A stretch of 11,665 nt of DNA from Clostridia bacterium (GTDB lineage: Bacteria > Bacillota_A > Clostridia > UBA1381): positions 1 to 11,665 of the forward strand of contig JAFZNF010000181.1 of assembly GCA_017553025.1 (NCBI GenBank), in the 5' to 3' direction. How positions within the stretch are numbered: position 1 is the stretch's first letter; each line of letters opens with the position of its first letter. This document shows positions 1-6,462 of this stretch, piece after piece. A model generated the notes under the pieces. That model was given only the letters and a program-made list of their open reading frames with translations. It ran no database searches and had not been told where the DNA came from. The translations under genes were made by a program, and so were the position numbers.

Positions 1-67
1 GGAAAACGGCGCAAAGCTGATAGACGATTTGATAAAGGATATCAAAAATCAAATGGGAATAGAATAA
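1..67 (+). CDS. C-terminal end of an unidentified protein (partial)
   Basis: An open frame enters from the left edge (first complete codon at base 2) and gives 21 residues ending in NQMGIE before a TAA stop at 65-67. The residues are a mix of charged and aliphatic types that could form a helix (DDLIKDIK). A strong terminator hairpin starts at the stop codon, which supports this being a real gene end on the plus strand. The fragment is too short to identify a family, and no function is proposed. It converges with serA on the other strand. Confidence 0.55.
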   Translation, partial: ENGAKLIDDLIKDIKNQMGIE

Positions 68-109
68 CAATCAAAAAACGGCATATCTGCCGTTTTTTTG
101 ATTGTTATT
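63..109. terminator. Bidirectional intrinsic terminator between the left-edge gene and serA
   Basis: The arms at 63-83 and 88-109 are complementary over about 21 pairs with one extra T, around the 4-base loop TATC. The GC core is CGGCA/TGCCG. On the plus strand it is followed by seven T (93-99), and on the minus strand by six T (complement of 73-78). It sits between two converging stop codons (67 and 111), so it can end both transcripts. Confidence 0.9.
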
Positions 110-110
110 T

Positions 111-1274
111 CTACTTTATAACCCGTACTCTCAAGACTCCGTTTACTGCCTTTATTCTGTCAATAATATCGTCGGTTACAACATCATCGGTATTGATAAT
201 GGTGTATGCCAAATCCTTTTTGCTCTTATTGATAAGGTCTGCTATATTGTGATTGCTCTCGGCAAAAAGTGTTGTAAACTGAGTAAGCATATTCGGTATA
301 TTTTTGTGCAGGATGCAAATTCTGCCTCTGCCGCTTAAAGGAAGCTCACAGTTTGGAAAGTTCACCGAGTTTGAAATATTTCCTGTTTCAAGATAACTTG
401 AAAGCTCCTGTGCCGCCATAACCGCACAGTTGTCCTCAGACTCGGAGGTTGATGCGCCGAGGTGCGGGATTGCGATAATTCCTTGAGTATTTATTGCCTC
501 ACTCGACGGGAAATCAACAACGTATTTTGAGATTTTTCCCGATGAAAGTGCCGTTTTCATTGCATCAATATCAACAAGCTCGCCTCTTGCAAAGTTCAAA
601 ACCTTTGCGCCATCCTTCATTTTTGCAAGAGTGTCGCGATTTATGGTATGCTTTGTGTCGCTTGTTAGTGGAATATGGATTGTCAGATAATCAGCCTCGG
701 CATATACCTCATCAGCAGTTTTGGCGTGCTTTATGTGGCTCGATAATCTCCAGGCGGCGTCTACCGAAAGATACGGGTCAAAGCCTATTACTTTCATACC
801 AAGGTGAACCGCGGTGTTGGCAACCAAAACGCCGATAGCGCCAAGTCCGATTACGCCAAGTGTTTTACCCCGAATTTCATTTCCTGCAAAGTTGGATTTC
901 CCTTTTTCCACCTGTTTCGCAACATCATCTCCGGAAAGAGTCGATGCCCAGTTTATACCCCCGACAATATCTCTTGAGGACAAGAAAAGACCTGCCAAAA
1001 CAAGCTCTTTTACAGCATTTGCGTTTGCGCCTGGGGTGTTAAACACTACAATGCCCTTTTCCGAGCATTTATCTATCGGGATATTATTAGTTCCTGCGCC
1101 TGCACGCGCTACCGCTTTTAATGATTTTGGAAGCTCCATATCGTGCATAGCAAAACTTCGGAGTATTATGCCGTCGCAGTCAGCGTCTTGCTTGTCAGTA
1201 ATTACATATTTACTGCTGTCAAGCTGTTCTATGCCGCAGGCGGCAATTTTATTTAAAGTTAAGATGTCATACAT
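111..1274 (-). CDS. serA: D-3-phosphoglycerate dehydrogenase (short form with ACT domain)
   Basis: Cytosolic enzyme that oxidises 3-phosphoglycerate to 3-phosphohydroxypyruvate with NAD, the first step of serine synthesis. The 387 residues show a substrate-binding N-terminal part, a Rossmann motif GLGAIG at 143-148 followed by the NAD-ribose Asp in FDPY (D166), and the D-2-hydroxyacid dehydrogenase catalytic residues R230 (NFARGE), E259 and H271 (PHLGAST). A C-terminal ACT domain spans roughly 317-387. In this family ACT domains commonly mediate serine feedback; whether this one does is inference. The E259-H271 loop is about 11 residues shorter than in E. coli SerA. That and the total length fit the short Clostridia/Bacteroidetes subtype. 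The ATG at 1274 has the site GAGGTG at 1281-1286, overlapping the serC stop, which points to translational coupling in a serC-serA operon. Confidence 0.95.
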   Translation of the reverse strand: MYDILTLNKIAACGIEQLDSSKYVITDKQDADCDGIILRSFAMHDMELPKSLKAVARAGAGTNNIPIDKCSEKGIVVFNTPGANANAVKELVLAGLFLSSRDIVGGINWASTLSGDDVAKQVEKGKSNFAGNEIRGKTLGVIGLGAIGVLVANTAVHLGMKVIGFDPYLSVDAAWRLSSHIKHAKTADEVYAEADYLTIHIPLTSDTKHTINRDTLAKMKDGAKVLNFARGELVDIDAMKTALSSGKISKYVVDFPSSEAINTQGIIAIPHLGASTSESEDNCAVMAAQELSSYLETGNISNSVNFPNCELPLSGRGRICILHKNIPNMLTQFTTLFAESNHNIADLINKSKKDLAYTIINTDDVVTDDIIDRIKAVNGVLRVRVIK

Positions 1275-1284
1275 TTAAATCACC

Positions 1285-2367
1285 TCATTTGTTTTCAGCT
1301 TCAAATTTTGCCATAAATTCAACTAATGCTTTAACTCCCTCTATCGGCATGGCGTTATATATGCTTGCACGCATACCGCCGACAGTTCTGTGACCTTTAA
1401 GATTTACAAACCCTGCCTCTTTTGCCTCTTTTATAAATTTTGCATTAAGCTCTTCATCGTCTGTTACAAAGGGGATATTCATAAGCGAACGGTCTTCCTT
1501 TGCAACAGTTCCGCGGAACATTTTGGAATTATCCAAAAAGTCGTAAAGAATTTTTGCCTTTTCTTCATTGACTTTCTGAACAGCCGAAACGCCGCCCTGC
1601 TTTTTAATCCACTCCAAAACAAGTTTCATAACATATATGCTGTATGTTGGCGGAGTGTTGTAAAGCGACTGATTATCTGCGTGAATTTGATAATTGAACA
1701 TTGTAGGACAAATATCCATAGCGTTTCCTATCAAATCCTCGCGGATAATAACCAATGTTACGCCTGCAGGTCCTAAATTCTTCTGTGCGCCTGCAAACAA
1801 AAGACCGAATTTGGAAACGTCAATTTCTTCAGACATAATCATAGATGAGATGTCGGCAATAAGAGGAATGTTGCCAGTTTCAGGAAGTTTGTTCCACTTT
1901 GTGCCGTAAATTGTGTTGTTCATACAGATGTAGAAATAGTCTGCGTCTGAAGAAAAAGTGTTTTTATCAAGTTTCGGTATATATGAAAAGGTTTTATCGG
2001 CAGAGGAGGCAACCTTATTTACGGTTATATAGCGTTCAGCTTCCTGTGCTGCTTTTTTCGCCCATTGACCTGTTATCACTATGTCGCATTTTTTATTCTT
2101 TGATGCGAGATTTAAAGGAATCATTGCAAACTGGCTGGAGCCGCCGCCCTGCAAAAATAGAACCTTGTAATTGTCGGGAACGTGCATAAGCTCTCTTACT
2201 AGTGCTTCGCAGCCAAATATAATTTCTTCGTAATCTTTTGAGCGGTGGCTCATTTCCATAACGGACATACCGCTTTTGCCGTACTCAACCATCTCCGCCT
2301 GTGCCTTTTTCAGCACCTCTTCGGGGAGCATTGACGGACCTGCTGAAAAATTATAAACTCTGCTCAT
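1285..2367 (-). CDS. serC: Phosphoserine aminotransferase
   Basis: PLP enzyme that transfers the amino group of glutamate to 3-phosphohydroxypyruvate, giving O-phosphoserine; it is the second step of serine synthesis, after SerA. It has 360 residues from the chosen ATG, close to the 362 of E. coli SerC. Visible hallmarks are the N-terminal NFSAGP, the phosphate-site LQGGGSSQF, the PLP-stacking Trp in TGQW (W102), the ADISS motif, the Schiff-base lysine K196 in AGAQKN, and the substrate-binding H326, R327 and R332 in HRTVGGMRAS. A TTG three codons upstream (2376) is also in frame. The ATG at 2367 is preferred because AGAAGGAAG (2377-2385) lies 9 nt upstream and the family starts just before the NFSAGP motif. 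It is the first gene of the operon and has a near-consensus promoter about 35 nt upstream. Confidence 0.96.
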   Translation of the reverse strand: MSRVYNFSAGPSMLPEEVLKKAQAEMVEYGKSGMSVMEMSHRSKDYEEIIFGCEALVRELMHVPDNYKVLFLQGGGSSQFAMIPLNLASKNKKCDIVITGQWAKKAAQEAERYITVNKVASSADKTFSYIPKLDKNTFSSDADYFYICMNNTIYGTKWNKLPETGNIPLIADISSMIMSEEIDVSKFGLLFAGAQKNLGPAGVTLVIIREDLIGNAMDICPTMFNYQIHADNQSLYNTPPTYSIYVMKLVLEWIKKQGGVSAVQKVNEEKAKILYDFLDNSKMFRGTVAKEDRSLMNIPFVTDDEELNAKFIKEAKEAGFVNLKGHRTVGGMRASIYNAMPIEGVKALVEFMAKFEAENK

Positions 2368-2376
2368 TAAAATCAA

Positions 2377-2385
2377 CTTCCTTCT
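2377..2385 (-). promoter_or_regulatory. serC ribosome binding site
   Basis: AGAAGGAAG on the minus strand lies 9 nt before the ATG at 2367. The in-frame TTG at 2374-2376 directly abuts this site and cannot be served by it, so the site decides the start. Confidence 0.75.
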
Positions 2386-2402
2386 GTTTCTTAGTTTCCA
2401 TA

Positions 2403-2431
2403 ATTATATAATATATTGCCTGCAAGGTCAA
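2403..2431 (-). promoter_or_regulatory. SigA-type promoter of serC-serA
   Basis: On the minus strand TTGACC (2426-2431) is followed by 17 nt and a consensus TATAAT (2403-2408). The expected transcription start is near 2396, giving a leader of about 30 nt. That leader is too short to hold a T-box or riboswitch, so the operon appears to be driven mainly by this strong promoter. Confidence 0.85.
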
Positions 2432-2441
2432 GGGTATTGTT

Positions 2442-2478
2442 AAAAAATTGTCATTTTCGTTAAATTTGACAATTTTTT
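2442..2478 (-). terminator. AT-rich intrinsic terminator after the cwlD-like gene
   Basis: The arms 2442-2453 and 2467-2478 are perfectly complementary over 12 bp around a 13-nt loop. Read on the minus strand the hairpin starts at the cwlD stop codon and ends in a run of six T. GC content of the stem is low (the core is TTGTCA/TGACAA), so termination may be partial. It lies just upstream of the serC -35 and would insulate serC from read-through. Confidence 0.65.
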
Positions 2479-3203
2479 CAGTATTGTCCGTCTTTTTGTA
2501 GTGCATAATACTTTTCCACTGCGTCGGAAATTGCCCACGCCAGGCGCGATTGATACTCGTCAGAACAAAGATTTTGCTCTTCTTCAGGATTTGATAAAAA
2601 ACCGCACTCTACCAAAATAGAGGCAATAGGCGGATTTTTCATTAAAAAAAGCTTTGTATCCGCCGTTTTTACAACGCTCATTTTTGCGCCCGTGACATCG
2701 GACATACGGAGCTGTATATTTTCGGCAAGAGGCTTTATATCCTCAAAGTTGTGCGAGTAGAAAATCCTGAGCCCCTTTGCCGAGCTGTTTTTGTATGAAT
2801 TCATATGAATTGAGATGAAAAGGTCGGCGCTTGATTTTTTCATAATTTGCATACGTTTTTTCATATCCTCGATTTTCATTTCGCGGATAGACGCATTTTT
2901 TGAGGCGGAAAGACCGTAGGGAGTTTCGCGCGTCATAATAACGTTTATGTCCTTTGCAGTGAGGACTTCGCGTACCTTTTCGGCAATTTTTAAATTGATT
3001 TCCTGCTCAACGGTACCGCCTATGCCTACTGCACCGCCGTCGGGAAGACCGTGTCCTGCGTCCACTATTACCGTGATGCTGTCATTTTTTCTAAAACCGC
3101 CTGCACGCGGAATTATAATCATAAAAGAGCCAAATGCAATACCCAGCATTAAAAATATGCAAATTGCTATAACTTTTTTTCTGCTTAAAATAAGATACAT
3201 CAT
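2478..3203 (-). CDS. cwlD: N-acetylmuramoyl-L-alanine amidase, CwlD-like (Amidase_3)
   Basis: Zinc amidase that cleaves the bond between N-acetylmuramate and L-alanine of peptidoglycan stem peptides. It has 241 residues, close to CwlD of Bacillus subtilis. A short basic N-terminus and a hydrophobic segment at about 10-31 suggest an uncleaved anchor or signal peptide, placing the enzyme outside the membrane. The Amidase_3 domain carries the zinc and catalytic residues H51 (DAGHG), E66, H133 (SIHMNS) and E199 (VECGFLSN). The stretch PDGGAVG after DAGHG resembles CwlD, the enzyme needed for muramic-delta-lactam in the spore cortex. A vegetative or separation amidase of the same family remains possible. 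Two adjacent ATG codons (3203 and 3200) share the site GGGTGAT, and spacing slightly favours the second. The start region is inside a long inverted repeat. No separate promoter is seen, so it is probably co-transcribed with the upstream CNNM gene. Confidence 0.88.
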   Translation of the reverse strand: MMYLILSRKKVIAICIFLMLGIAFGSFMIIIPRAGGFRKNDSITVIVDAGHGLPDGGAVGIGGTVEQEINLKIAEKVREVLTAKDINVIMTRETPYGLSASKNASIREMKIEDMKKRMQIMKKSSADLFISIHMNSYKNSSAKGLRIFYSHNFEDIKPLAENIQLRMSDVTGAKMSVVKTADTKLFLMKNPPIASILVECGFLSNPEEEQNLCSDEYQSRLAWAISDAVEKYYALQKDGQY

Positions 3204-3238
3204 ATCACCCGATTAAATATATGATATGATGTATCTTA
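3191..3238 (-). repeat. 17-bp perfect inverted repeat over the cwlD start
   Basis: The arm 3191-3207 is the exact reverse complement of 3222-3238, with a 14-nt loop at 3208-3221. In the minus-strand mRNA the 5' arm begins just after the stop codon of the CNNM gene (3242). The 3' arm contains both candidate start codons of the amidase gene, and the Shine-Dalgarno bases GGGTGAT straddle the loop and the arm. There is no strong T run after it, so control of translation is more likely than simple termination. The stem is almost all A/T, so stability is moderate. Confidence 0.8.
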
Positions 3239-3241
3239 ATA

Positions 3242-4531
3242 TTAGCCGTTATCTTGTACTTTTTCCAAAAGAGCAACGCGTGCCCACTCTATGCGGTGGT
3301 CGCGGATTTGTGTAACTTTTATTTTAAGTCCGTACACCTCAATTTCTGGCGTTGTACCGTCTTCGGGAATTTCACCGAGCTCGGAAAGGATTAGTCCTGC
3401 AAAGGTGTTGTATTCCTCGTCGGGGAATGGTATATTCAAAGTATCGGATACTTTGTCAATATCGCAGGAGCCTGAAATTTTATAGGTGTTTTCATTTATT
3501 TTAACAATGTCCTCTTCTTCCTTGTCATCATACTCATTTGAGAGTGTGCCGACTATTTCCTCCAAAAGGTCTGACATAGTTATAATTCCTGAAAGTCCTG
3601 CATACTCGTCCAAAACAACCGCAAAATGTGACTTTGTTTGTTGCATCTGGCGGAACAGCTCGTCCGCCTTCAGAGTTTCGGGTACAAAGTACGGAGGACG
3701 CAGTATGTCCTGCGTATCGCCGCCCTTTATAAGAGCTCGGTAAAAGTCACGGCTGTTTAATGTTCCTATAATATTGTCGATAGATTCACTGCAAACGGGG
3801 TAAATAGAGTGATTGGAGGCTGAAATTGTTTCCTCCCACGAGTCCTTTTCGTCAAGCCATAGAATAACAGTATCGGTTCTGTGGGTCATAATATCGCGGA
3901 CCTGTGTATCGTCAAGCTCGAAGATATTATGTATCATTTCCTTTTCATCAGGGTCGATAGCACCGCTCTCACTGCCGATATCCACCATCATACGGATTTC
4001 CTCTTCCGTTACATCGTCATCGGTATCGCTCGGCTTTATGCCGAAACCAAGAAGAAATACGTTTGATGCCCAGGTGAGCAGGAGTGAGATTGGCAGCCCC
4101 AAAAAGTACAGCACACGCAAAATCGGTGTAAGGGACAGTACTATTTTATCTGCATAAATATCTGCAATTCGCTTGGGCATATATATGCCGAAAATCAGGA
4201 TAAATACAAAAAGCAAAACTATGCTTGATGCATATGCCCAGAATTCAGGGAAGTTCCTGAAAATAACGCTCGGAATAAACCTTGATGCCTCAAAAATCAT
4301 AATAAGCTGTATTAAAACGGTTAGAACGCGTAGAGAATTATAGAATTTGTTGGGATTTTCTGTAAGGGAAAGTGCGCTTTTTGCGGACTTTTCGCCGTCC
4401 TCTGCAAGATGTTGCAGTTTTGCAACGTTTGCGCCAATTACTGCCGCCTCAAAACATCTTAAAACACCCGTAATCAAAATCATAATAAAAATAATCAGAC
4501 ATCGGGAGGGAAGTGAATCCAAAACCATCAT
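3242..4531 (-). CDS. CNNM/CorC (HlyC) family membrane protein: DUF21, CBS pair, CorC_HlyC domain
   Basis: Integral membrane protein of the family once called hemolysin C-like, whose studied members act in Mg2+ (or other cation) efflux. The 429 residues begin with a DUF21 transmembrane domain (about 1-165, hydrophobic stretches near 10-30, 67-90, 100-118 and 130-165). A linker rich in acidic residues follows (GAIDPDEKEMIHNIFEL at 190-206), then the regulatory CBS pair (about 215-330; HFAVVLDEYAG at 302-312) and a C-terminal CorC_HlyC domain (about 342-425; TFAGLIL). The soluble half is canonical. The DUF21 half lacks family-conserved polar residues (see findings), so transport activity is uncertain. 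The start is ambiguous: ATG codons at 4531 and 4528 lie almost on the AAAGG site, while an in-frame TTG at 4522 has a better spacing of 9 nt. It has its own promoter and probably shares a transcript with the amidase gene. Confidence 0.88.
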   Translation of the reverse strand: MMVLDSLPSRCLIIFIMILITGVLRCFEAAVIGANVAKLQHLAEDGEKSAKSALSLTENPNKFYNSLRVLTVLIQLIMIFEASRFIPSVIFRNFPEFWAYASSIVLLFVFILIFGIYMPKRIADIYADKIVLSLTPILRVLYFLGLPISLLLTWASNVFLLGFGIKPSDTDDDVTEEEIRMMVDIGSESGAIDPDEKEMIHNIFELDDTQVRDIMTHRTDTVILWLDEKDSWEETISASNHSIYPVCSESIDNIIGTLNSRDFYRALIKGGDTQDILRPPYFVPETLKADELFRQMQQTKSHFAVVLDEYAGLSGIITMSDLLEEIVGTLSNEYDDKEEEDIVKINENTYKISGSCDIDKVSDTLNIPFPDEEYNTFAGLILSELGEIPEDGTTPEIEVYGLKIKVTQIRDHRIEWARVALLEKVQDNG

Positions 4532-4556
4532 CCTTTCAAAGTAAAATCATATGCAT

Positions 4557-4585
4557 ATAATACCAAAAATATTTAATAAAGTCAA
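4557..4585 (-). promoter_or_regulatory. SigA-type promoter of the CNNM-family gene
   Basis: On the minus strand TTGACT (4580-4585) is followed by a 17-nt spacer and TATTAT (4557-4562). It begins two bases after the flippase stop codon (4587), so the CNNM gene can be expressed separately. No terminator hairpin is seen in the 55-nt gap, so read-through from the flippase gene is also likely. Confidence 0.75.
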
Positions 4586-4586
4586 A

Positions 4587-6302
4587 TTATTTGTAAATTC
4601 CGCGCTTTATAAGGAATTTATATATTTTGTTGCCCATAGGAAGCATAAGAATTTCGCTGTCATTTAAAATTTTTAAAAATACAACCGAGGCAAAATATAC
4701 GGCGGCTGAAATCACAATAGAAAGGCAGACGCTTATCATATTACTTCTTAATGTCAGCATAAAAGCATTGTAGCTGATGTATGCCGAAGCACCCATAGCA
4801 AGTGCCGAAATAAGCGGTTTTATGATATGTTTTTTTAAATCTATTTTAACCGAAATGTGATTTTTAAGTACGGAAAAGCTGTAGGAAAATGCGATTATCT
4901 GGCACACTACAGAGCTTATCGGTGCACCGTAAATATTGATTTTGGGCTGTCTGATTAAAATGATGTTCAAAATAAGTTTTACAACGCAGCCTATCAAAAG
5001 ACCTGTGGCAGGTGCAAAAACTTTTCCAACGCCTTGAAGAGAGCCTGAAAGAGTCTGATTAAGCGCGGTAAAAACCATAGCAAGCGCGCTTATCTGTAAT
5101 AGGTCATATCCCAAACGCGCATTTGGGTAAAGAAGTCCGTATATCGGTGCAGCAAGCGTGATATATCCGACGGCACAGGGCAGCGCTATCAAAATTGAAA
5201 TTAAAAGCGAGTAATTGACCTTTTCCGATGCGCCTTTTTTGTCCTTTAACGCAAGAGCGCCTGCTATTGCGGGGACAAGTACTGTTGAAAAGGAAATATT
5301 TAAGGCAAGCGGAAGATTTATTAAAGTGTCGCTTTTTGATAAAAGTCCCGAAAGCCTTGCCGCCTCTTTGGAAAGCTGGGAAAGAGTAGGATTAAATATC
5401 GCAGAAACATTTCCGTGCGCAGGTATTACCGCTCTAAATGCAACCTCAATACCTCTTGTAATTGTTGCCGTGTCAATAATTCTGTTCACAGCGGAAATTA
5501 CCGAACCGAGTGAAATGGGAACAGAGATAAACAGTATCTTTTTAAATAATCCCGCAAGGTTTTGGTCATTTTTCAAATCCTTAGGATTGATATTTTCAAA
5601 AATCTTCTTTTTCCTTTGGAGGTAAAAGAACAAAAGGTACAAAAATCCTATAACTGTGGAAAGGGTTGTTGCAACCTGAGCACCCGATGCCATAAATACA
5701 GCGCGTGCATTTTCGTCCTTTTCGGAAATGTCAAAAAGTATGGTCAAAATAGCAGGGAAACTTGCCAAAAGATAAACAATCAAAATGGTAAGCGTACACT
5801 TAAAAAACTGCTCTAAAACCTGCGATGTGCTTGTTGCGTGCATATTTTCCATACCGACAAAATATCCGCGGATAACAGAGGAAAGACACACGAAAAGCAC
5901 AGACGGCGCAAGGCACATAAGAACATATCTTGTATCATCAAGGTGTACGATGTATTTTGAAATAAACCCTGCACCGAAATATAAAACAGCAGAAGAAAAA
6001 GTGCCGATTGCCGCAAATAAAAGCATTGCAGCACGGAAAATTCTGTGCGCACCCGCAAAGTCACCGACTGCAACCTTTTCGGAAGTCAGCTTTGATACCG
6101 CATTCGGAATACCGATTGACGATATTGCCAAAAGGAGCGTATAAATCTGAAATCCGACATTCAAATAGCCGTTTCCCAAATCGCCGAAACCGCGGAAATT
6201 TGTTATAACAACGCGGTAAATCATACCCAAGAGCTTAACCGCAATTTGAGAAAACATAACTATTGACACATTTATCATAAATGATTTTTTTTCTTGTTTC
6301 AT
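4587..6302 (-). CDS. MOP-superfamily lipid flippase, SpoVB/MurJ type
   Basis: Polytopic membrane protein expected to flip a lipid-linked sugar precursor, such as lipid II, across the cytoplasmic membrane for peptidoglycan or polysaccharide synthesis. From the chosen ATG it has 571 residues and hydrophobic segments along its whole length, as expected for about 14 helices. Family signs are the early segment with MFSQIAVKLLGMIYR (16-30), GIPNAVSKLTSE (64-75), RGYFVGMENM (145-154) and SQVLEQ (160-165), all typical of the Gram-positive SpoVB/YtgP/YabM group. Which paralogue it is cannot be decided here. The frame is open for 35 more codons upstream to 6407. The ATG at 6302 is preferred because GAGAGG (6309-6314) stands 6 nt before it and a good promoter lies inside the putative extension. 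The neighbouring amidase supports a role in cell envelope or spore cortex building. Confidence 0.9.
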   Translation of the reverse strand: MKQEKKSFMINVSIVMFSQIAVKLLGMIYRVVITNFRGFGDLGNGYLNVGFQIYTLLLAISSIGIPNAVSKLTSEKVAVGDFAGAHRIFRAAMLLFAAIGTFSSAVLYFGAGFISKYIVHLDDTRYVLMCLAPSVLFVCLSSVIRGYFVGMENMHATSTSQVLEQFFKCTLTILIVYLLASFPAILTILFDISEKDENARAVFMASGAQVATTLSTVIGFLYLLFFYLQRKKKIFENINPKDLKNDQNLAGLFKKILFISVPISLGSVISAVNRIIDTATITRGIEVAFRAVIPAHGNVSAIFNPTLSQLSKEAARLSGLLSKSDTLINLPLALNISFSTVLVPAIAGALALKDKKGASEKVNYSLLISILIALPCAVGYITLAAPIYGLLYPNARLGYDLLQISALAMVFTALNQTLSGSLQGVGKVFAPATGLLIGCVVKLILNIILIRQPKINIYGAPISSVVCQIIAFSYSFSVLKNHISVKIDLKKHIIKPLISALAMGASAYISYNAFMLTLRSNMISVCLSIVISAAVYFASVVFLKILNDSEILMLPMGNKIYKFLIKRGIYK

Positions 6303-6308
6303 ATAAGA

Positions 6309-6314
6309 CCTCTC
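6309..6314 (-). promoter_or_regulatory. Flippase gene ribosome binding site
   Basis: GAGAGG on the minus strand, 6 nt before the ATG at 6302. Together with the promoter at 6333-6361 it argues against the longer open frame that begins at 6407. Confidence 0.75.
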
Positions 6315-6332
6315 AAAGCCGTAATTACATAT

Positions 6333-6361
6333 ATTATATGATAAAATGCAGACATAATCAA
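6333..6361 (-). promoter_or_regulatory. SigA-type promoter of the flippase gene
   Basis: On the minus strand TTGATT (6356-6361) is followed by 17 nt and a consensus TATAAT (6333-6338). The predicted transcription start near 6326 leaves a leader of about 25 nt before the ATG at 6302. Confidence 0.75.
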
Positions 6362-6400
6362 GCAAAATATGAAAATTTTGCAAGTAAATGATAAATTTCC

Positions 6401-6429
6401 TTGACAATAAAGCACTAAAAGAATAAAAT
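6401..6429 (+). promoter_or_regulatory. SigA-type promoter of hisS-aspS
   Basis: Consensus TTGACA (6401-6406), 17-nt spacer, TAAAAT (6424-6429). The predicted start near 6436 leaves a leader of about 27 nt, so no T-box precedes hisS. The AGGAG at 6447-6451 is 11 nt before the ATG, a rather long spacing. Confidence 0.8.
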
Positions 6430-6462
6430 AACTGTGTATGTAAAATAGGAGTGGTGTAGCAG

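Noticed and set aside
814..1278. Plus-strand open frame of 154 codons opposite serA
   Set aside because: It is antisense to a well-conserved dehydrogenase and has no recognisable domain; it is a by-product of the codon composition of serA.
2368..2402. Serine-responsive leader or T-box before serC
   Set aside because: The predicted transcript leader is about 30 nt and shows no hairpin beyond the ribosome binding site.
6303..6407. N-terminal extension of the flippase (35 extra codons)
   Set aside because: It contains the -35, the -10 and the ribosome binding site of the gene, and its residues do not resemble the start of the family; the ATG at 6302 is better supported.
6430..6462. T-box leader upstream of hisS
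   Set aside because: The promoter leaves a leader of only about 27 nt, too short for a T-box, and no T-box sequence or terminator is present.
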